59,275 nt of DNA from an uncultured Prevotellaceae bacterium (GCA_902770195.1 CACXSA010000017.1:1-59275); one strand, 5' to 3'. Shown: positions 44,094 through 54,230, counted from the first letter of the stretch. Notes: a model not told the origin generated them from the sequence alone. Program-made: numbers and translations.

Positions 44094-44128
44094 TTACCAA
44101 TAACCGTTAACCAATAACCGTTAACCGT
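44094..44128. repeat. heptanucleotide-periodic spacer TAACCGT
   Basis: TTACCAA, TAACCGT, TAACCAA, TAACCGT, TAACCGT run in 7-bp steps between rsmG and rho. The last unit contains the rho stop codon (44121-44123 read on the minus strand). Confidence 0.85.
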
Positions 44129-46070
44129 TCATGCTGAGCAGGAACTCCTCGTTGGAGTGTGTCTGCACCAGTCGGTCGTGAACAGTGTTCATAGCCTCGA
44201 TGGGGTTCATTTCGGCAATGAACTTGCGGATAATCCACATGCGGTTGAGCGTGGTCTGATCCTGCAGCAGGTCGTCACGACGCGTAGAGCTTTGTACCAG
44301 ATTGACTGCCGGGAAGATTCGCTTGTTGGCCAGCATGCGGTCGAGTTGCAGCTCAGAGTTACCAGTACCCTTGAATTCCTCGAAGATAACCTCGTCCATC
44401 TTGGAACCAGTATCTGTCAGGGCTGTGGCAATGATGGTCAGCGAACCGCCTCCCTCAATGTTACGAGCAGCACCGAAGAAGCGCTTGGGCTTCTGCAGGG
44501 CATTGGCATCGACACCACCGGTGAGCACCTTGCCACTGGCCGGGGCTACCGTGTTATAGGCACGGGCCAGACGGGTGATAGAGTCGAGGAAGATGACCAC
44601 GTCGTGTCCGCACTCTACCATGCGCTTGGCCTTCTCCAATACGATGCCGGCAATCTTCACATGGCGGTCGGCAGGTTCGTCAAAGGTCGATGCAATGACC
44701 TCGGCATTTACGGTGCGAGCCATATCGGTCACCTCCTCAGGGCGCTCGTCGATGAGCAGCATCATGATATATGCTTCCGGATGATTGGCAGCGATGGCGT
44801 TGGCAATATCCTTCATCAGGATGGTCTTACCCGTCTTTGGCTGGGCAACGATGAGGGCACGCTGACCTTTACCGATGGGTGAGAACAGGTCAACGATGCG
44901 GACGGAAGGATTGGTGGTTGCCTTGTCACCGCAAAGTGTGAACTTCTCGTCGGGGAAGAGTGGGGTGAGGTGTTCGAAAGCCACACGGTCGCGAACTTCC
45001 TGAGGCTGGCGCCCATTGATGCTGTTCACCGTGCACATGGCGAAGTATTTCTCGTTGTCGTGTGGAGGACGAACGGTGCAATCCACTACATCGCCCGTCT
45101 TCAATCCATAGCGCTTGATTTGCTGAGGACTTACGTAGATATCGTCGGGAGACGACAGGTAGTTGTAGTCGCTGGAACGCAGGAACCCATAGCCGTCCTG
45201 TAATATCTCCAGCACACCGTTGCCTGTTATTAAATCGTCGAAGTTGAATTTCTCGGCGGCGTATGGCGCATTGTATGCAGGACGCTCGGCCAGAGCAGCA
45301 TGCTCTTGAGCCTGAGCGACGGGGCGGTCGAATATGTCGAGGGTGGGAATGGCCTCACCGTCTTCAATGGGCAAATCCACCACGGGAATGAAGTCGGTGC
45401 CGTCGCCGGGATCACCTTCCCAGACACCTTCCATGGATGCTTCGGGCTCCTGATGCTGCATATTCATTTTTTCCTGCAACTGGTTCAGCAGAGTTGGATC
45501 GACGGTCTCTGCAGCGGCAGTATCCTCTGCTTCGGGGATTACGGCCTCTGCGGCAGCATCTTTAACTTGCTGCTCTGCTTCTGCTGCTTCCGCTCCTTCT
45601 GCTTCTTCTGCTTTCTTGGCAGATTCTGCGGCAGCAGCCTCTTCCAGTTCCTTCTTCGATTTGCGTCCGCGCTTTTTGGGTGCGGGCTTTTCCTCTTCTA
45701 CTGGTGCAGGTGCTGCCGGCTCGGCTTTTCCCTGCTCAGCGGCTTCAGCGGCCTCTGCTGCTTCTGCTGCTTCCTGTTCGGCAAACAGCGAATCAAGGGT
45801 TTTCTTCTTTTCTGGTTTGGAAGCCTTGGCATTCAGGTTCTCGCCATCACTTCCGTTGACGGTATAAACTTTATCGGTGTCTTTGGCAATGCGAGTGCGT
45901 TTGCGCTTGGGTGCTGTTTTTCCTGCTGCAGAATCTTCTGCTGCCTTGTCTAAGATAGCATAAATGACAGTCTCCAATTCGTCATCCTGAGAGACATTCA
46001 CACCTAACTCTTTTGCTATCCCCATCAATTCAGGGATTGACAATTTTGATAATTCATCTTTTGTGTACAT
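44121..46070 (-). CDS. rho: transcription termination factor Rho with long disordered insert
   Basis: Rho is a hexameric RNA helicase that ends transcription. The N-terminal SAP-like part (residues 1-45) is followed by an insert of about 190 residues, rich in Ala, Glu and Lys and predicted disordered. The cold-shock RNA-binding domain starts near [15 protein letters not shown], and the ATPase has PKTGKT and [16 protein letters not shown]. The C-terminus ends with EEFLLSMNG. Disordered inserts in Bacteroides Rho have been linked to condensate formation; this one has its own composition. Its leader carries a hairpin that could regulate it. Confidence 0.96.
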   Translation of the reverse strand: MYTKDELSKLSIPELMGIAKELGVNVSQDDELETVIYAILDKAAEDSAAGKTAPKRKRTRIAKDTDKVYTVNGSDGENLNAKASKPEKKKTLDSLFAEQEAAEAAEAAEAAEQGKAEPAAPAPVEEEKPAPKKRGRKSKKELEEAAAAESAKKAEEAEGAEAAEAEQQVKDAAAEAVIPEAEDTAAAETVDPTLLNQLQEKMNMQHQEPEASMEGVWEGDPGDGTDFIPVVDLPIEDGEAIPTLDIFDRPVAQAQEHAALAERPAYNAPYAAEKFNFDDLITGNGVLEILQDGYGFLRSSDYNYLSSPDDIYVSPQQIKRYGLKTGDVVDCTVRPPHDNEKYFAMCTVNSINGRQPQEVRDRVAFEHLTPLFPDEKFTLCGDKATTNPSVRIVDLFSPIGKGQRALIVAQPKTGKTILMKDIANAIAANHPEAYIMMLLIDERPEEVTDMARTVNAEVIASTFDEPADRHVKIAGIVLEKAKRMVECGHDVVIFLDSITRLARAYNTVAPASGKVLTGGVDANALQKPKRFFGAARNIEGGGSLTIIATALTDTGSKMDEVIFEEFKGTGNSELQLDRMLANKRIFPAVNLVQSSTRRDDLLQDQTTLNRMWIIRKFIAEMNPIEAMNTVHDRLVQTHSNEEFLLSMNG

Positions 46071-46131
46071 GATATATACAGTAATTCGTTATTAATCTTC
46101 GAAAATGTTGAAATTGATTTTGGAAATAAAA

Positions 46132-46150
46132 TGCTTCACGGACGGAAGCA
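46132..46150 (-). promoter_or_regulatory. terminator-like hairpin in the rho leader
   Basis: On the rho transcript, TGCTTC, a seven-base loop and GAAGCA are followed directly by TTTTATTT. It lies about 60 nt before the rho start and about 20 nt after the promoter, so it could attenuate rho. Confidence 0.4.
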
Positions 46151-46171
46151 CGTTTTTCTGAAATTCGAGGG

Positions 46172-46203
46172 CAAAGGTAAGCATTTTCCTTGAACTATGC
46201 AAA
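46172..46203 (-). promoter_or_regulatory. promoter of rho
   Basis: Read leftward: TTTG (46203-46200), a 20-bp spacer and TACCTTTG (46179-46172), followed by CCCTCG. A full-consensus match. Confidence 0.85.
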
Positions 46204-46278
46204 TTTTAGTGTACTTTATTTGCGAAGTCTGCAAGAAACTATGCTCTCTCTTTATATATAAATAAGGTGTAGGTGGTT

Positions 46279-47616
46279 TTATTTGACAAATCCCTTCGTG
46301 CGCCACTTGCCCGACCGCCAGCGTCGCACAAGGATGACGCCGCGGATGTTCTCGTCGAGGGCAAAGCCTATCCACATGCCCACCAGGCCGTAACCAAGCG
46401 GAATGCCGATGACGTAGCTGAGGCCGACGGCTACGCTCCACTGGAAGATGATGCCGACGACGAAGGGATAGAAGGTGTCGCCCGTGGCGCGCAGGGTGCT
46501 GCCGGCAAAGATGTTCGACGTGCGCCCGACTTCCAGGAAGACATCGACTACGAGTACCCAGACGCCCATCGCGATGATTTCCGGATTGTCGGTGAAGGCT
46601 GTGAGGATGGAACGTCCGAAAATGGCGAGGGCGACAGAGCCTGTCAGCGTGATAATCATGGACCAGCGGAAGAAATAGTTGCCGAGGATATAAGCTGCCT
46701 GCTGGCGTTGCTGACCGACAAGATGTCCCACGAGAATGTCGCCGCCCTGTGTGATACTCAGGCAGAAGAGATAGACGAACATTATCATGTTGTGGCAGTA
46801 GGTTCGGGCGGCCAGTGCCTCGTTGCTAATCTGGTTGATGAAGAAAGTGATGACTACCTGTGACAGGCAATAGGAGATATTCTCGCTCATGGCTGGTATG
46901 CCGATGTACAGCAGGTTGCGCAGCTCCTTCCAGGGGATAGGGCGGAAATAGTGGACGGGGAAGCGGGGTATATGCACGCGGAAGTGGATGACGGCCAGCA
47001 GAATCATGGCGACGGCGCGGCTGGTGGCGGTAGCGATGGCCGCACCCTCGACACCCAGTTGCGGACAGCCCCAGTGACCGAAGATGAGTGCATAGTTGCC
47101 CAATATGTTCAGCACGTTAACAATGCCCGTGACCACCATCGGATAGATGACCTTGTCGGCACTACGCAGCGAGGCGGAGAATGTCAGCGACAGAGCCTGG
47201 AAGAACGACAGGGCTCCCGTCAGCCGCAGATATACCAGTCCGTCGTCCATCAGCTCAGGGCGGAGTCCCATGAGCAGCAGCAGGTGCTCGGAATAGAAGA
47301 AAAGAAGCAGGCTGACTGCGAGTCCAAGTATCAAGTTGATGACCAGTGCCATACCCACCACCTGTACCAGTCGTTTGCGAAGTCCGGCACCGATGTATTG
47401 TGCACAAAGTATGGCGGCACCCATCGAGAAGAACTGATAGACCAGGAAAACGAGCGAGATAAGCTGGTTGTCCAGTCCCACGGCAGCCACGCTGTTGTCG
47501 CTGTAACGGCTCAGCATCACGGTATCTACGGCACCGAGCAGCATGACCAGTGCCATTTCGATAAACACTGGGATGGTGAGCACTTTCAATTGTCGTTTCA
47601 GGGACTGTTCTGCCAT
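46279..47616 (-). CDS. MATE family efflux transporter
   Basis: MATE proteins export drugs or metabolites using Na+ or H+ gradients. About 12 helices are seen over 445 residues, starting at MAEQSLKRQLKVLTIPVFIE with the family pattern AVDTVMLSRYSDNSVAAVGL. The open frame extends 83 codons upstream, through the promoter and the palindromic array. That part is not MATE-like, and I reject it. The cargo is unknown. It is divergent from engB. Confidence 0.93.
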   Translation of the reverse strand: MAEQSLKRQLKVLTIPVFIEMALVMLLGAVDTVMLSRYSDNSVAAVGLDNQLISLVFLVYQFFSMGAAILCAQYIGAGLRKRLVQVVGMALVINLILGLAVSLLLFFYSEHLLLLMGLRPELMDDGLVYLRLTGALSFFQALSLTFSASLRSADKVIYPMVVTGIVNVLNILGNYALIFGHWGCPQLGVEGAAIATATSRAVAMILLAVIHFRVHIPRFPVHYFRPIPWKELRNLLYIGIPAMSENISYCLSQVVITFFINQISNEALAARTYCHNMIMFVYLFCLSITQGGDILVGHLVGQQRQQAAYILGNYFFRWSMIITLTGSVALAIFGRSILTAFTDNPEIIAMGVWVLVVDVFLEVGRTSNIFAGSTLRATGDTFYPFVVGIIFQWSVAVGLSYVIGIPLGYGLVGMWIGFALDENIRGVILVRRWRSGKWRTKGFVK

Positions 47617-47648
47617 TTCCTCTTGCTTGATTTTCGGTAAAACGGCTG

Positions 47649-47680
47649 CAAAGGTACGAATAAGTCGGAAAAAAAACAAA
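47649..47680 (-). promoter_or_regulatory. promoter of the MATE gene
   Basis: Read leftward: TTTG (47680-47677), a 20-bp spacer and TACCTTTG (47656-47649), followed by CAGCCG. It lies 33 bp before the chosen ATG and supports that start. Confidence 0.85.
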
Positions 47681-47708
47681 GAACTTCCGGCAATTATTAT
47701 ATTAGCAT

Positions 47709-47900
47709 GACCACTCGGTGCGCCGAGTGCCGCAAAAAAGTCGTTGGAACGACCACTCGGTGTGCCGAGTGATGGCAAAAAAGTCGTTGGAACGACCACT
47801 CGGTGTGCCGAGTGATGGCAAAAAAGTCGTTGGCACGACCACTCGGTGCACCGAGTGATGGCCACAAAGTCGTTTTCTGACTACTCGGTGCACCGAGTGG
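47709..47900. repeat. five-copy palindromic repeat array, 42-43 bp period
   Basis: ACTCGGTGYRCCGAGT-type 16-bp palindromes start at 47713, 47755, 47798, 47841 and 47883. The spacers are also alike and hold a second palindrome, GTCGTTGGAACGAC. Copies differ mainly in the palindrome centre (GCGC, GTGC, GCAC). It lies between the divergent MATE and engB genes. Confidence 0.9.
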
Positions 47901-47906
47901 TGAAAA

Positions 47907-47954
47907 AAAATAGGGGCTGAGGTTTGGCAGTCCCTATTTTTATGCTTAACTTTG
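47907..47954 (+). promoter_or_regulatory. terminator-promoter hairpin module, copy 2
   Basis: A 13-bp stem with arms 47907-47919 and 47928-47940 (core TAGGGGCTG/CAGTCCCTA, one G-U) encloses loop AGGTTTGG. TTTG in the loop (47923-47926) is 20 bp before TAACTTTG (47947-47954). It is the promoter of the engB operon and is nearly identical in plan to the module at 37466. Confidence 0.75.
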
Positions 47955-47974
47955 CAGTCAAAATGTGAATACGT

Positions 47975-48583
47975 ATGGAAATCAAGCAAGCTGAATTTTC
48001 GCTGTCGGCACCGATGGTGTCGATGTGCCCGAAGGATACGAAGCCTGAATATGCGTTCATCGGACGGTCGAATGTCGGTAAGTCGAGCCTGATCAATATG
48101 CTGACGAATAACAGGAAGTTGGCCAAGACGAGTGCAACACCGGGTAAGACGCTGCTCATCAACCACTTTATCATTAATAAGGAATGGTATCTGGTGGACC
48201 TGCCGGGCTATGGTTATGCCAAGCGCTCGAAGAAGGAGGTGGACAAGCTGGACCAGATGATTCGCGGCTATATCCTGCAGCGGGAACAACTGGTGAACGT
48301 GTTTGTGCTGGTGGATATCCGGCTGGAGGCGCAGAAGATAGACCTGGAGTTCATGGAGTGGCTGGGTATGTCGTCGATTCCGTTCAGCATCGTGTTCACC
48401 AAGGCCGACAAGCTGACGCCTAATAAGTGCCGTCAGGCTGTTGAGGCGTATAAGAAGACGCTTTCGGAAACGTGGGAGGAAATGCCCCCGATGTTCCTGA
48501 CCTCTGCAGAGAAGAAAGAGGGTAGGGACGACGTGCTGGACTATATAGAACAGATTAACCAAAATTTGAAGAACGATGAATAG
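47975..48583 (+). CDS. engB: ribosome biogenesis GTPase EngB/YsxC
   Basis: EngB is a small GTPase needed for large-subunit assembly. G1 is [11 protein letters not shown]3 is [11 protein letters not shown] and G4 is TKADKL. The length of 202 residues is normal. It opens a tight operon with an 8-bp overlap to the next gene. Confidence 0.97.
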   Translation: MEIKQAEFSLSAPMVSMCPKDTKPEYAFIGRSNVGKSSLINMLTNNRKLAKTSATPGKTLLINHFIINKEWYLVDLPGYGYAKRSKKEVDKLDQMIRGYILQREQLVNVFVLVDIRLEAQKIDLEFMEWLGMSSIPFSIVFTKADKLTPNKCRQAVEAYKKTLSETWEEMPPMFLTSAEKKEGRDDVLDYIEQINQNLKNDE

Positions 48584-50096
48584 TGATGCTGGTTTTGAGA
48601 AGTTGAGACGGCTTATAGGAGCTGTAGTGGGACCCGTCCTTGCAGTTTTGGTATGGGTCATGCCCATTGACGGGCTGGCGGGAGATTCCCACCGCTTGCT
48701 GGCGGTGATGTCGCTGGTGGCTACATGGTGGATAACGGAACCCGTACCCATCCCTGTAACGTCGCTGCTGGGCCCCACGTTATGCGTGCTGTTGGGCATT
48801 GCACCGATGAAGGATGCGTTTTCCAATTTTGCCAATCCTATGATATTCCTCTTCATGGGCGGCTTCCTTCTGGCCAAGGGAATGATGGTGAACGGTCTGG
48901 ACAAGCGTATAGCCTACGGCATCCTGTCGATGAAATGGGTGGGCGATTCCCCGCGGCGCATCTTCCTTGCCATCGGACTTGCGTGCATCCTCTGTTCCGG
49001 ATGGATCAGCAATACGGCCACGGCGGCCATGATGTTCCCCATAGCCTTAGGACTGTTGGAGGCTATCCGCGAGATGATGGCTGCTAACGGTAAGATAATA
49101 GACCTGAGCAGCTACAAATACGCTACAGGACTGATGCTGATGACGGCCTATGCATGTAGTATAGGTGGTGTGATGACTCCCATCGGAACACCTCCGAACA
49201 TTATCATGCTGGGATTCCTCGACCAGTTGGCTCCCCAGGCTCCTACGGTGTCGTTCTTCCAATGGATGATTTGGGGCACGGTGGCTATGGTGCTTTACTT
49301 CATAGTGGCATACATCGTGCTCTCTCGGATGTTCCCTGCTGACGTGAAGCATATAGAAGGTGCCCAGAAGTTCATTAGCGACTATGTGGCATCGTTAGGA
49401 AAATGGACACGGGCACAGAAGAATACGCTGATAGCTTTCTTTGTTGCTGTCTTTTTGTGGGTGGCACCAAGTATATTGAGCGTTTTCTACGGACCACATT
49501 CTGCCGTGATGACATTCTACGATGCTCACTTCCCCGAATCTATTGCTGCCATGGTGGGTGGTCTGTTGCTGTTCTTCCTGCCTGTCAACCTGAAAACGGG
49601 CGAGATGACGATGAAGTGGAAAGACGGAATAGAGGGTATAGAGTGGGGCACGCTGCTGCTCTTTGGCGGCGGTCTCTCCATGGGTGCCTTGATGTACACC
49701 ACCGGACTTTCCGACTGGATAGGTCATGGACTGAAGGAGGTTATGGGCGGCCAGCCGTCTGAATGGGTCTTCGTTGCCGTGTTCTGCGTGGCAACACTCG
49801 TGCTTTCAGAATTTACCTCGCATACGGCTTCTGTCAACCTGATAGGTGCTATCGGTATCACAACAGCGGTCTCGATGGGCTTCAGTCCAATCCCCGTTGC
49901 TGTAGGCATTGCCCTGGCATCATCGTTAGGATTCATGATGCCTGTGTCAACGCCGCCTAACGCTATCGTCTATGCATCGGGCTATGTGCCCATCACTAAG
50001 ATGATTAAGACGGGCTTTATCATTGACTTTGTAGGCATCTTACTGATAACCCTCCCGGTAGTCATCTTGTTGGTTAAGTTAGTTATGGGCCTATGA
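48576..50096 (+). CDS. DASS (SLC13) family sodium-coupled anion symporter
   Basis: The protein imports dicarboxylates or similar anions with Na+. It has about 11-12 helices, and the two substrate/Na+ motifs are [11 protein letters not shown] and the later [18 protein letters not shown] and [13 protein letters not shown] are the paired hairpin regions. The 506-residue length fits. The exact substrate (succinate, malate, citrate or sulfate) cannot be set. It overlaps engB by 8 bp and the ABC-F gene by 4 bp. Confidence 0.92.
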   Translation: MNSDAGFEKLRRLIGAVVGPVLAVLVWVMPIDGLAGDSHRLLAVMSLVATWWITEPVPIPVTSLLGPTLCVLLGIAPMKDAFSNFANPMIFLFMGGFLLAKGMMVNGLDKRIAYGILSMKWVGDSPRRIFLAIGLACILCSGWISNTATAAMMFPIALGLLEAIREMMAANGKIIDLSSYKYATGLMLMTAYACSIGGVMTPIGTPPNIIMLGFLDQLAPQAPTVSFFQWMIWGTVAMVLYFIVAYIVLSRMFPADVKHIEGAQKFISDYVASLGKWTRAQKNTLIAFFVAVFLWVAPSILSVFYGPHSAVMTFYDAHFPESIAAMVGGLLLFFLPVNLKTGEMTMKWKDGIEGIEWGTLLLFGGGLSMGALMYTTGLSDWIGHGLKEVMGGQPSEWVFVAVFCVATLVLSEFTSHTASVNLIGAIGITTAVSMGFSPIPVAVGIALASSLGFMMPVSTPPNAIVYASGYVPITKMIKTGFIIDFVGILLITLPVVILLVKLVMGL

Positions 50097-51877
50097 TTCC
50101 CTATCTGGACGTACAACACCTCAGCAAGTCGTTCGGTGCCTTGCAACTGTTCAGCGACATCAGTTTCTCCATCGGTGAAGGTCAGAAGGTGGGACTGATA
50201 GCGAAAAACGGTACGGGTAAATCGACGCTGCTCTCCATCCTTTCCGGCAAGGAGGGCTACGACGCTGGCGATATTGTATTCCGAAAAGACCTGAAGGTGG
50301 GATTCCTGGAGCAGACACCACAGTTTGACCCTGAGGAGAGCGTGCTCGATGCATGCTTTAATCACGAAGGAGACCCGGAGAAAGTGCTGAAGGCCAAGCA
50401 GGTGTTGACGCAGTTGAAGATTCGCAACCTGGAACAGCCCATGGGACAGCTCAGCGGTGGACAGCAGAAGCGCGTGGCGTTGGCCAATGTGTTGCTGACG
50501 GAACCCGACCTGCTGATATTGGATGAGCCGACAAACCACCTGGACTTGGAAATGATAGAATGGCTGGAGGGTTTCCTGCAGCGGGGCAACCGCACCTTGC
50601 TGATGGTGACCCACGACCGTTTCTTCCTAGACCGTGTGTGCAGCGTGATACTTGAGTTGGACGACCGTACTATCTATACCTATCGAGGCAACTATGCCTA
50701 CTATCTGGAGAAACGTCAGGAGCGAATAGACAACAAACGCTCGGAAATAGCACGTGCCAATAACCTGTATCGCACGGAACTGGAATGGATGCGCCGCATG
50801 CCCCAGGCCCGTGGTCATAAGGCCCGCTACAGGGAAGAGGCTTTCTACGAACTGGAGAAAGTGGCCAAGCAACGTTTGGAGGAAAGACAGTTGCGACTGA
50901 AAGCTTCCAACGTATATATCGGTTCGAAAATCTTTGAATGCCAGTATATCTCGAAACGCTATGACGATGTGGTCATCATGAAGGACTTCTACTACAATTT
51001 CTCTCGTTTCGAAAAGATGGGAATTGTAGGTAGCAATGGCACCGGCAAATCGACCTTCATCAAGATGCTGTTGGGCCAGATTCCTGTAGATGAGGGACGC
51101 ATTGTCATTGGCGACACCGTGCGCTTTGGCTATTTCTCACAGGAAGGTCTGCAGTTCAACGAGCAGCAGAAAGTCATTGACGTGATAACGGAGATAGCAG
51201 ACTATGTTGATTTGGGCAGCGGCCGCAAACTGAGTGCCTCGCAGTTGCTGCAGTATTTCCTGTTTACGCCTGAGCAACAATATAATTATGTATATAAGCT
51301 CTCGGGTGGCGAGCGTCGGAAACTTTACCTCTGTACGGTGCTGATGCGCAATCCGAACTTTCTGGTGCTGGACGAGCCTACCAACGACCTGGATATCGTA
51401 ACCTTGCAGATTCTTGAAGAATATTTGCAGGATTTTCCCGGCTGCGTCATCGTAGTGTCGCACGACCGCTATTTTATGGATAAGGTGGTAGATCATCTGC
51501 TGGTGTTCAAAGGACAGGGAGAAATCAAAGACTTCCCAGGTAACTACACCCAGTATAGGGAGTGGTCGGCGCTGGAAGAAAACAAGGCTAGTCAGACCGG
51601 TAAGATAGGTATTTCGGATAATTCTAACCAGACAAAGGTCAGCTATCGCCATGATGACCGGCGCCGTCTTTCGTATAAGGAAAAGCGCGAAATGGAGCAA
51701 CTGGAGAAAGACATTGCCTTGCTGGAGGCTGAAAAGAAACAGATTGAGGAAGCACTCTGCGGCGGAACAACTTCTGTCGAGGAGATAACGACGATGAGTA
51801 AACGACTGCCTTTGCTGAACGACGAACTGGATGAGAAGTCGATGCGGTGGCTGGAACTTAGTGAAATTGAAAATTGA
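50093..51877 (+). CDS. ABC-F family ATPase (Uup/EttA-like)
   Basis: The protein has two ABC domains without membrane helices. Walker A is AKNGTGKST and GSNGTGKST; the signatures are LSGGQQKRV and [10 protein letters not shown] linker between the domains (about residues 195-285) contains the charged helices typical of ABC-F. A C-terminal coiled coil (about 535-594) resembles that of Uup. ABC-F proteins act on the ribosome; a role in resistance is not implied. It overlaps its neighbours by 4 bp at both ends. Confidence 0.92.
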   Translation: MIPYLDVQHLSKSFGALQLFSDISFSIGEGQKVGLIAKNGTGKSTLLSILSGKEGYDAGDIVFRKDLKVGFLEQTPQFDPEESVLDACFNHEGDPEKVLKAKQVLTQLKIRNLEQPMGQLSGGQQKRVALANVLLTEPDLLILDEPTNHLDLEMIEWLEGFLQRGNRTLLMVTHDRFFLDRVCSVILELDDRTIYTYRGNYAYYLEKRQERIDNKRSEIARANNLYRTELEWMRRMPQARGHKARYREEAFYELEKVAKQRLEERQLRLKASNVYIGSKIFECQYISKRYDDVVIMKDFYYNFSRFEKMGIVGSNGTGKSTFIKMLLGQIPVDEGRIVIGDTVRFGYFSQEGLQFNEQQKVIDVITEIADYVDLGSGRKLSASQLLQYFLFTPEQQYNYVYKLSGGERRKLYLCTVLMRNPNFLVLDEPTNDLDIVTLQILEEYLQDFPGCVIVVSHDRYFMDKVVDHLLVFKGQGEIKDFPGNYTQYREWSALEENKASQTGKIGISDNSNQTKVSYRHDDRRRLSYKEKREMEQLEKDIALLEAEKKQIEEALCGGTTSVEEITTMSKRLPLLNDELDEKSMRWLELSEIEN

Positions 51878-52497
51878 TGATACAGGCACAATATCCATCA
51901 CAACTATTGGAAAGGACAGTACAGGAGTTTTCCAAATTGCCTGGCGTAGGGCGCAAGACTGCCTTGCGGCTGGTTCTCCATTTGTTGCGCCAAGATACGG
52001 AGGACGTGCTGCAGTTGACAGCAGCTATCAACAAGATGAAACAGGAGGTGAAGCGCTGTCGCATCTGTCATAACATCAGTGATAGCGAGGTGTGTCCTAT
52101 CTGTAGTGATCCCCGGCGTGACGAGACGACTATCTGTGTGGTTGAGAACATACAAGACGTGATGGCTGTGGAGAATACGCAGCAGTTTCGTGGGCTCTAT
52201 CACGTACTGGGAGGTGTCATTTCGCCTATGGACGGGATAGGACCGTCGGATTTGGAGATAGACTCTCTGGTGGAACGGGTAGGCAAAGGCGGTGTTAAAG
52301 AGGTTATCCTGGCCCTGAGCTCAACGATGGAGGGCGACACCACCAACTTCTACATATTCCGCAAACTGGCACCCTTTAGCGATGTGAAAATCAGTATTAT
52401 TGCACGCGGCATCCCTGTGGGCGATGAGTTGGAATATGCAGACGAGGTGACGCTGGGACGCTCCATCCTGAACCGTACTCCGTTTGAAGGAAAGTAG
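51874..52497 (+). CDS. recR: recombination protein RecR
   Basis: RecR works with RecF and RecO in gap repair. The protein has the helix-hairpin-helix ([13 protein letters not shown]), the zinc finger [16 protein letters not shown] and the Toprim domain with [13 protein letters not shown]. It has 207 residues, near the usual length. It is the last gene of the four-gene overlapping operon. Confidence 0.97.
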   Translation: MMIQAQYPSQLLERTVQEFSKLPGVGRKTALRLVLHLLRQDTEDVLQLTAAINKMKQEVKRCRICHNISDSEVCPICSDPRRDETTICVVENIQDVMAVENTQQFRGLYHVLGGVISPMDGIGPSDLEIDSLVERVGKGGVKEVILALSSTMEGDTTNFYIFRKLAPFSDVKISIIARGIPVGDELEYADEVTLGRSILNRTPFEGK

Positions 52498-52564
52498 GGT
52501 GTGAATGGAGATAAGTAGTTGTTGGGAAAAATAAATGACGAGATAATAAAGAAGTAAATTCAAG

Positions 52565-52804
52565 ATGAATAACGATGTGTTTCAATTTTGGTTGACAACG
52601 GCGGTAGAACTGTTAACGCTGTTGTGCGCCTATCTGGGTGTCCGACTCTATAAGAAAAACTGGAAGCTACGGATGGCACTTGTCGTGGTGCCATTGGTGG
52701 TAAATGTAATACTATACCTTATTTATAGTTCTACCATCTTTTTCTATCTGGGTGTTGTACTGCTTTTATGTATTCCGTTTGTATGGCCGAAAAAGTCAGT
52801 ATAA
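52565..52804 (+). CDS. hypothetical small membrane protein, 79 aa
   Basis: Two to three hydrophobic helices (about residues 6-26, 35-52 and 54-73) make up nearly all of this protein. It ends VWPKKSV. I do not recognise the family. Its 3' end overlaps the glycosyltransferase start by 22 bp, which suggests a shared transcript and perhaps a role at the membrane with that enzyme. Confidence 0.65.
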   Translation: MNNDVFQFWLTTAVELLTLLCAYLGVRLYKKNWKLRMALVVVPLVVNVILYLIYSSTIFFYLGVVLLLCIPFVWPKKSV

Positions 52805-53652
52805 TCATAGTCAGCTATAATGTGCGCAACCTGTTGACGGAGTGCATAGATAGTGTCCGTAAGGCTCTTGGCGAGCTGGACGGTCAGATTGTCGTGGTGG
52901 ACAATTGCTCAAAGGACGACACGGTAGATTACCTATCGAAGCACTATCCTGACGTAAGGTTGATCATCAATAAGGAGAACGTAGGATTCGCCAAGGCCAA
53001 CAATCAGGCTATCAAGGCGTGCATGTCGGAATATGTGTTGTTGCTAAACCCTGATACGGTAGTAGGAGAACAGACCATACTCAAATGTATAGAATTCATG
53101 GATGCGCATCCCGAAGCGGGTGGGGCAGGAGTGCGCATGCTGACACGTGAGGGGGTTCCGGCACCTGAATCGCGACGTGGCATCCCTACGCCTTGGGTGG
53201 CTATGCTGAAGATGCTGGGCTTTACGCGTCGCTATTACATGAGTGATTTACCATGGGATAAGCCTTGTCAGATAGAGGTGATTAGTGGGGCGTTCTTTAT
53301 GCTGCGCAAAAAAGCTCTTGACGAGGTGGGACTTTTGGATGAAGACTTCTTTATGTATGGCGAGGACATCGACTTGTCCTATCGCTTGTTGAAGGGTGGC
53401 TGGCAGAATTGGTATCTGCCTTACGATATCATTCATTATAAAGGGGGCTCTACACAGAAGACTTCGTTCCGTTATGTGCATGTGTTCTACCAAGCCATGC
53501 TCATATTCTTCCGCAAGCACTATCAGCATCTTAGCTTCTTTTTCTCTGTTCCCATCCAGATAGCCATTTACATCCGTGCTTTTCTGGCCTTGATACACAT
53601 ACAGTCAGCCAGATTGCGTCGTTTTATCAATCCTTCGTCACGATGCTTATGA
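52783..53652 (+). CDS. glycosyltransferase family 2
   Basis: The enzyme is a GT-A fold glycosyltransferase. The front reads VSIIIVSYNVRNLL, the DxD-like LLLNPDTVV is near residue 90, and the acceptor part has ISGAFFMLRKKAL and DEDFFMYGEDIDLSYR. It likely acts in cell-surface polysaccharide or O-antigen assembly (rhamnosyl/galactosyl-type). A terminal hydrophobic segment may touch the membrane. The middle (KMLGFTRRYYMSDLPWD) is about ten residues shorter than I expect. The start is the ATG at 52783 (MAEKVS). Confidence 0.9.
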   Translation: MAEKVSIIIVSYNVRNLLTECIDSVRKALGELDGQIVVVDNCSKDDTVDYLSKHYPDVRLIINKENVGFAKANNQAIKACMSEYVLLLNPDTVVGEQTILKCIEFMDAHPEAGGAGVRMLTREGVPAPESRRGIPTPWVAMLKMLGFTRRYYMSDLPWDKPCQIEVISGAFFMLRKKALDEVGLLDEDFFMYGEDIDLSYRLLKGGWQNWYLPYDIIHYKGGSTQKTSFRYVHVFYQAMLIFFRKHYQHLSFFFSVPIQIAIYIRAFLALIHIQSARLRRFINPSSRCL

Positions 53653-54152
53653 ACAAGATTAGGCTGAGAGCCATAGAGCCGGAAGACCTGGAACTGCTAT
53701 ACAAAATAGAAAACGACACTCGCTTGTGGAATGTCGGAGTGACTAATGTGCCTTATTCGCGTTATACGTTACACGACTATATAGCCAACTCGTCAGATGA
53801 CATCTATGCAGACAAGCAACTGCGTATGATTGTAGAGAATATGGAAGGCAAGGCAGTGGGAATAGTGGATCTGATGAATTTCTCACCCCAACACCTGCGA
53901 GCTGAAACGGGTATCGTCATCTTGGAGTCAGAGCGCAGGAAGGGATATGCCACAGAAGCGTTGCATGCTTTGTGCGACTATGCTGTTAACGTGTTGCATC
54001 TGCATCAGCTTTATGGTGTGGTGGGAAAAGACAACCTTGCTGCCATAGCGGTTTTTGAAAAAGCGGCTTTCGAGTGCCGGGAAACACTTCGAGATTGGCT
54101 GTATGATGGGAAAAAATATGCCGATGCCGTATTGATGCAAAGATTTTTATAA
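53643..54152 (+). CDS. GNAT family N-acetyltransferase
   Basis: The 169-residue acetyltransferase has the GNAT fold. Its acetyl-CoA binding loop is ERRKGYATEAL, and the later AIAVFEKAAFE is typical. RAIEPEDLELLY at the front matches the RimJ/SpeG-like branch. The substrate is unknown (possibly a polyamine, an amino acid or a protein N-terminus). The start is 53643 or 53649. It overlaps the glycosyltransferase gene by 10 bp. Confidence 0.9.
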   Translation: MLMNKIRLRAIEPEDLELLYKIENDTRLWNVGVTNVPYSRYTLHDYIANSSDDIYADKQLRMIVENMEGKAVGIVDLMNFSPQHLRAETGIVILESERRKGYATEALHALCDYAVNVLHLHQLYGVVGKDNLAAIAVFEKAAFECRETLRDWLYDGKKYADAVLMQRFL

Positions 54153-54169
54153 ACTTTTCCCCAAAAAGT

Positions 54170-54200
54170 TTTGTATTTTCAAAAATTCTATTTACCTTTG
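54170..54200 (+). promoter_or_regulatory. promoter of the tRNA-Asp pair
   Basis: TTTG (54170-54173), a 19-bp spacer and TACCTTTG (54193-54200) followed by CACCCGC. The same 15-base -7/discriminator sequence precedes tRNA-Ser. Confidence 0.85.
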
Positions 54201-54230
54201 CACCCGCTAAACGACAAAAGAGACTATTTT

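Noticed and set aside
45300-45953. 217-codon rightward gene within rho
   Set aside because: It is the complement of the Ala/Glu-rich insert, giving a Cys/Phe-rich translation without meaning.
47617-47865. 83-residue N-terminal extension of the MATE protein
   Set aside because: It is a translation of the palindromic array and promoter. The MATE family start is at 47616.
47709-47900. CRISPR array
   Set aside because: The units are palindromic and the sequences between them are nearly identical instead of unique. No cas genes are near.
47702-48904. 400-codon leftward gene opposite engB and the DASS gene
   Set aside because: It is the antisense shadow of two well-supported genes and of the palindromic array.
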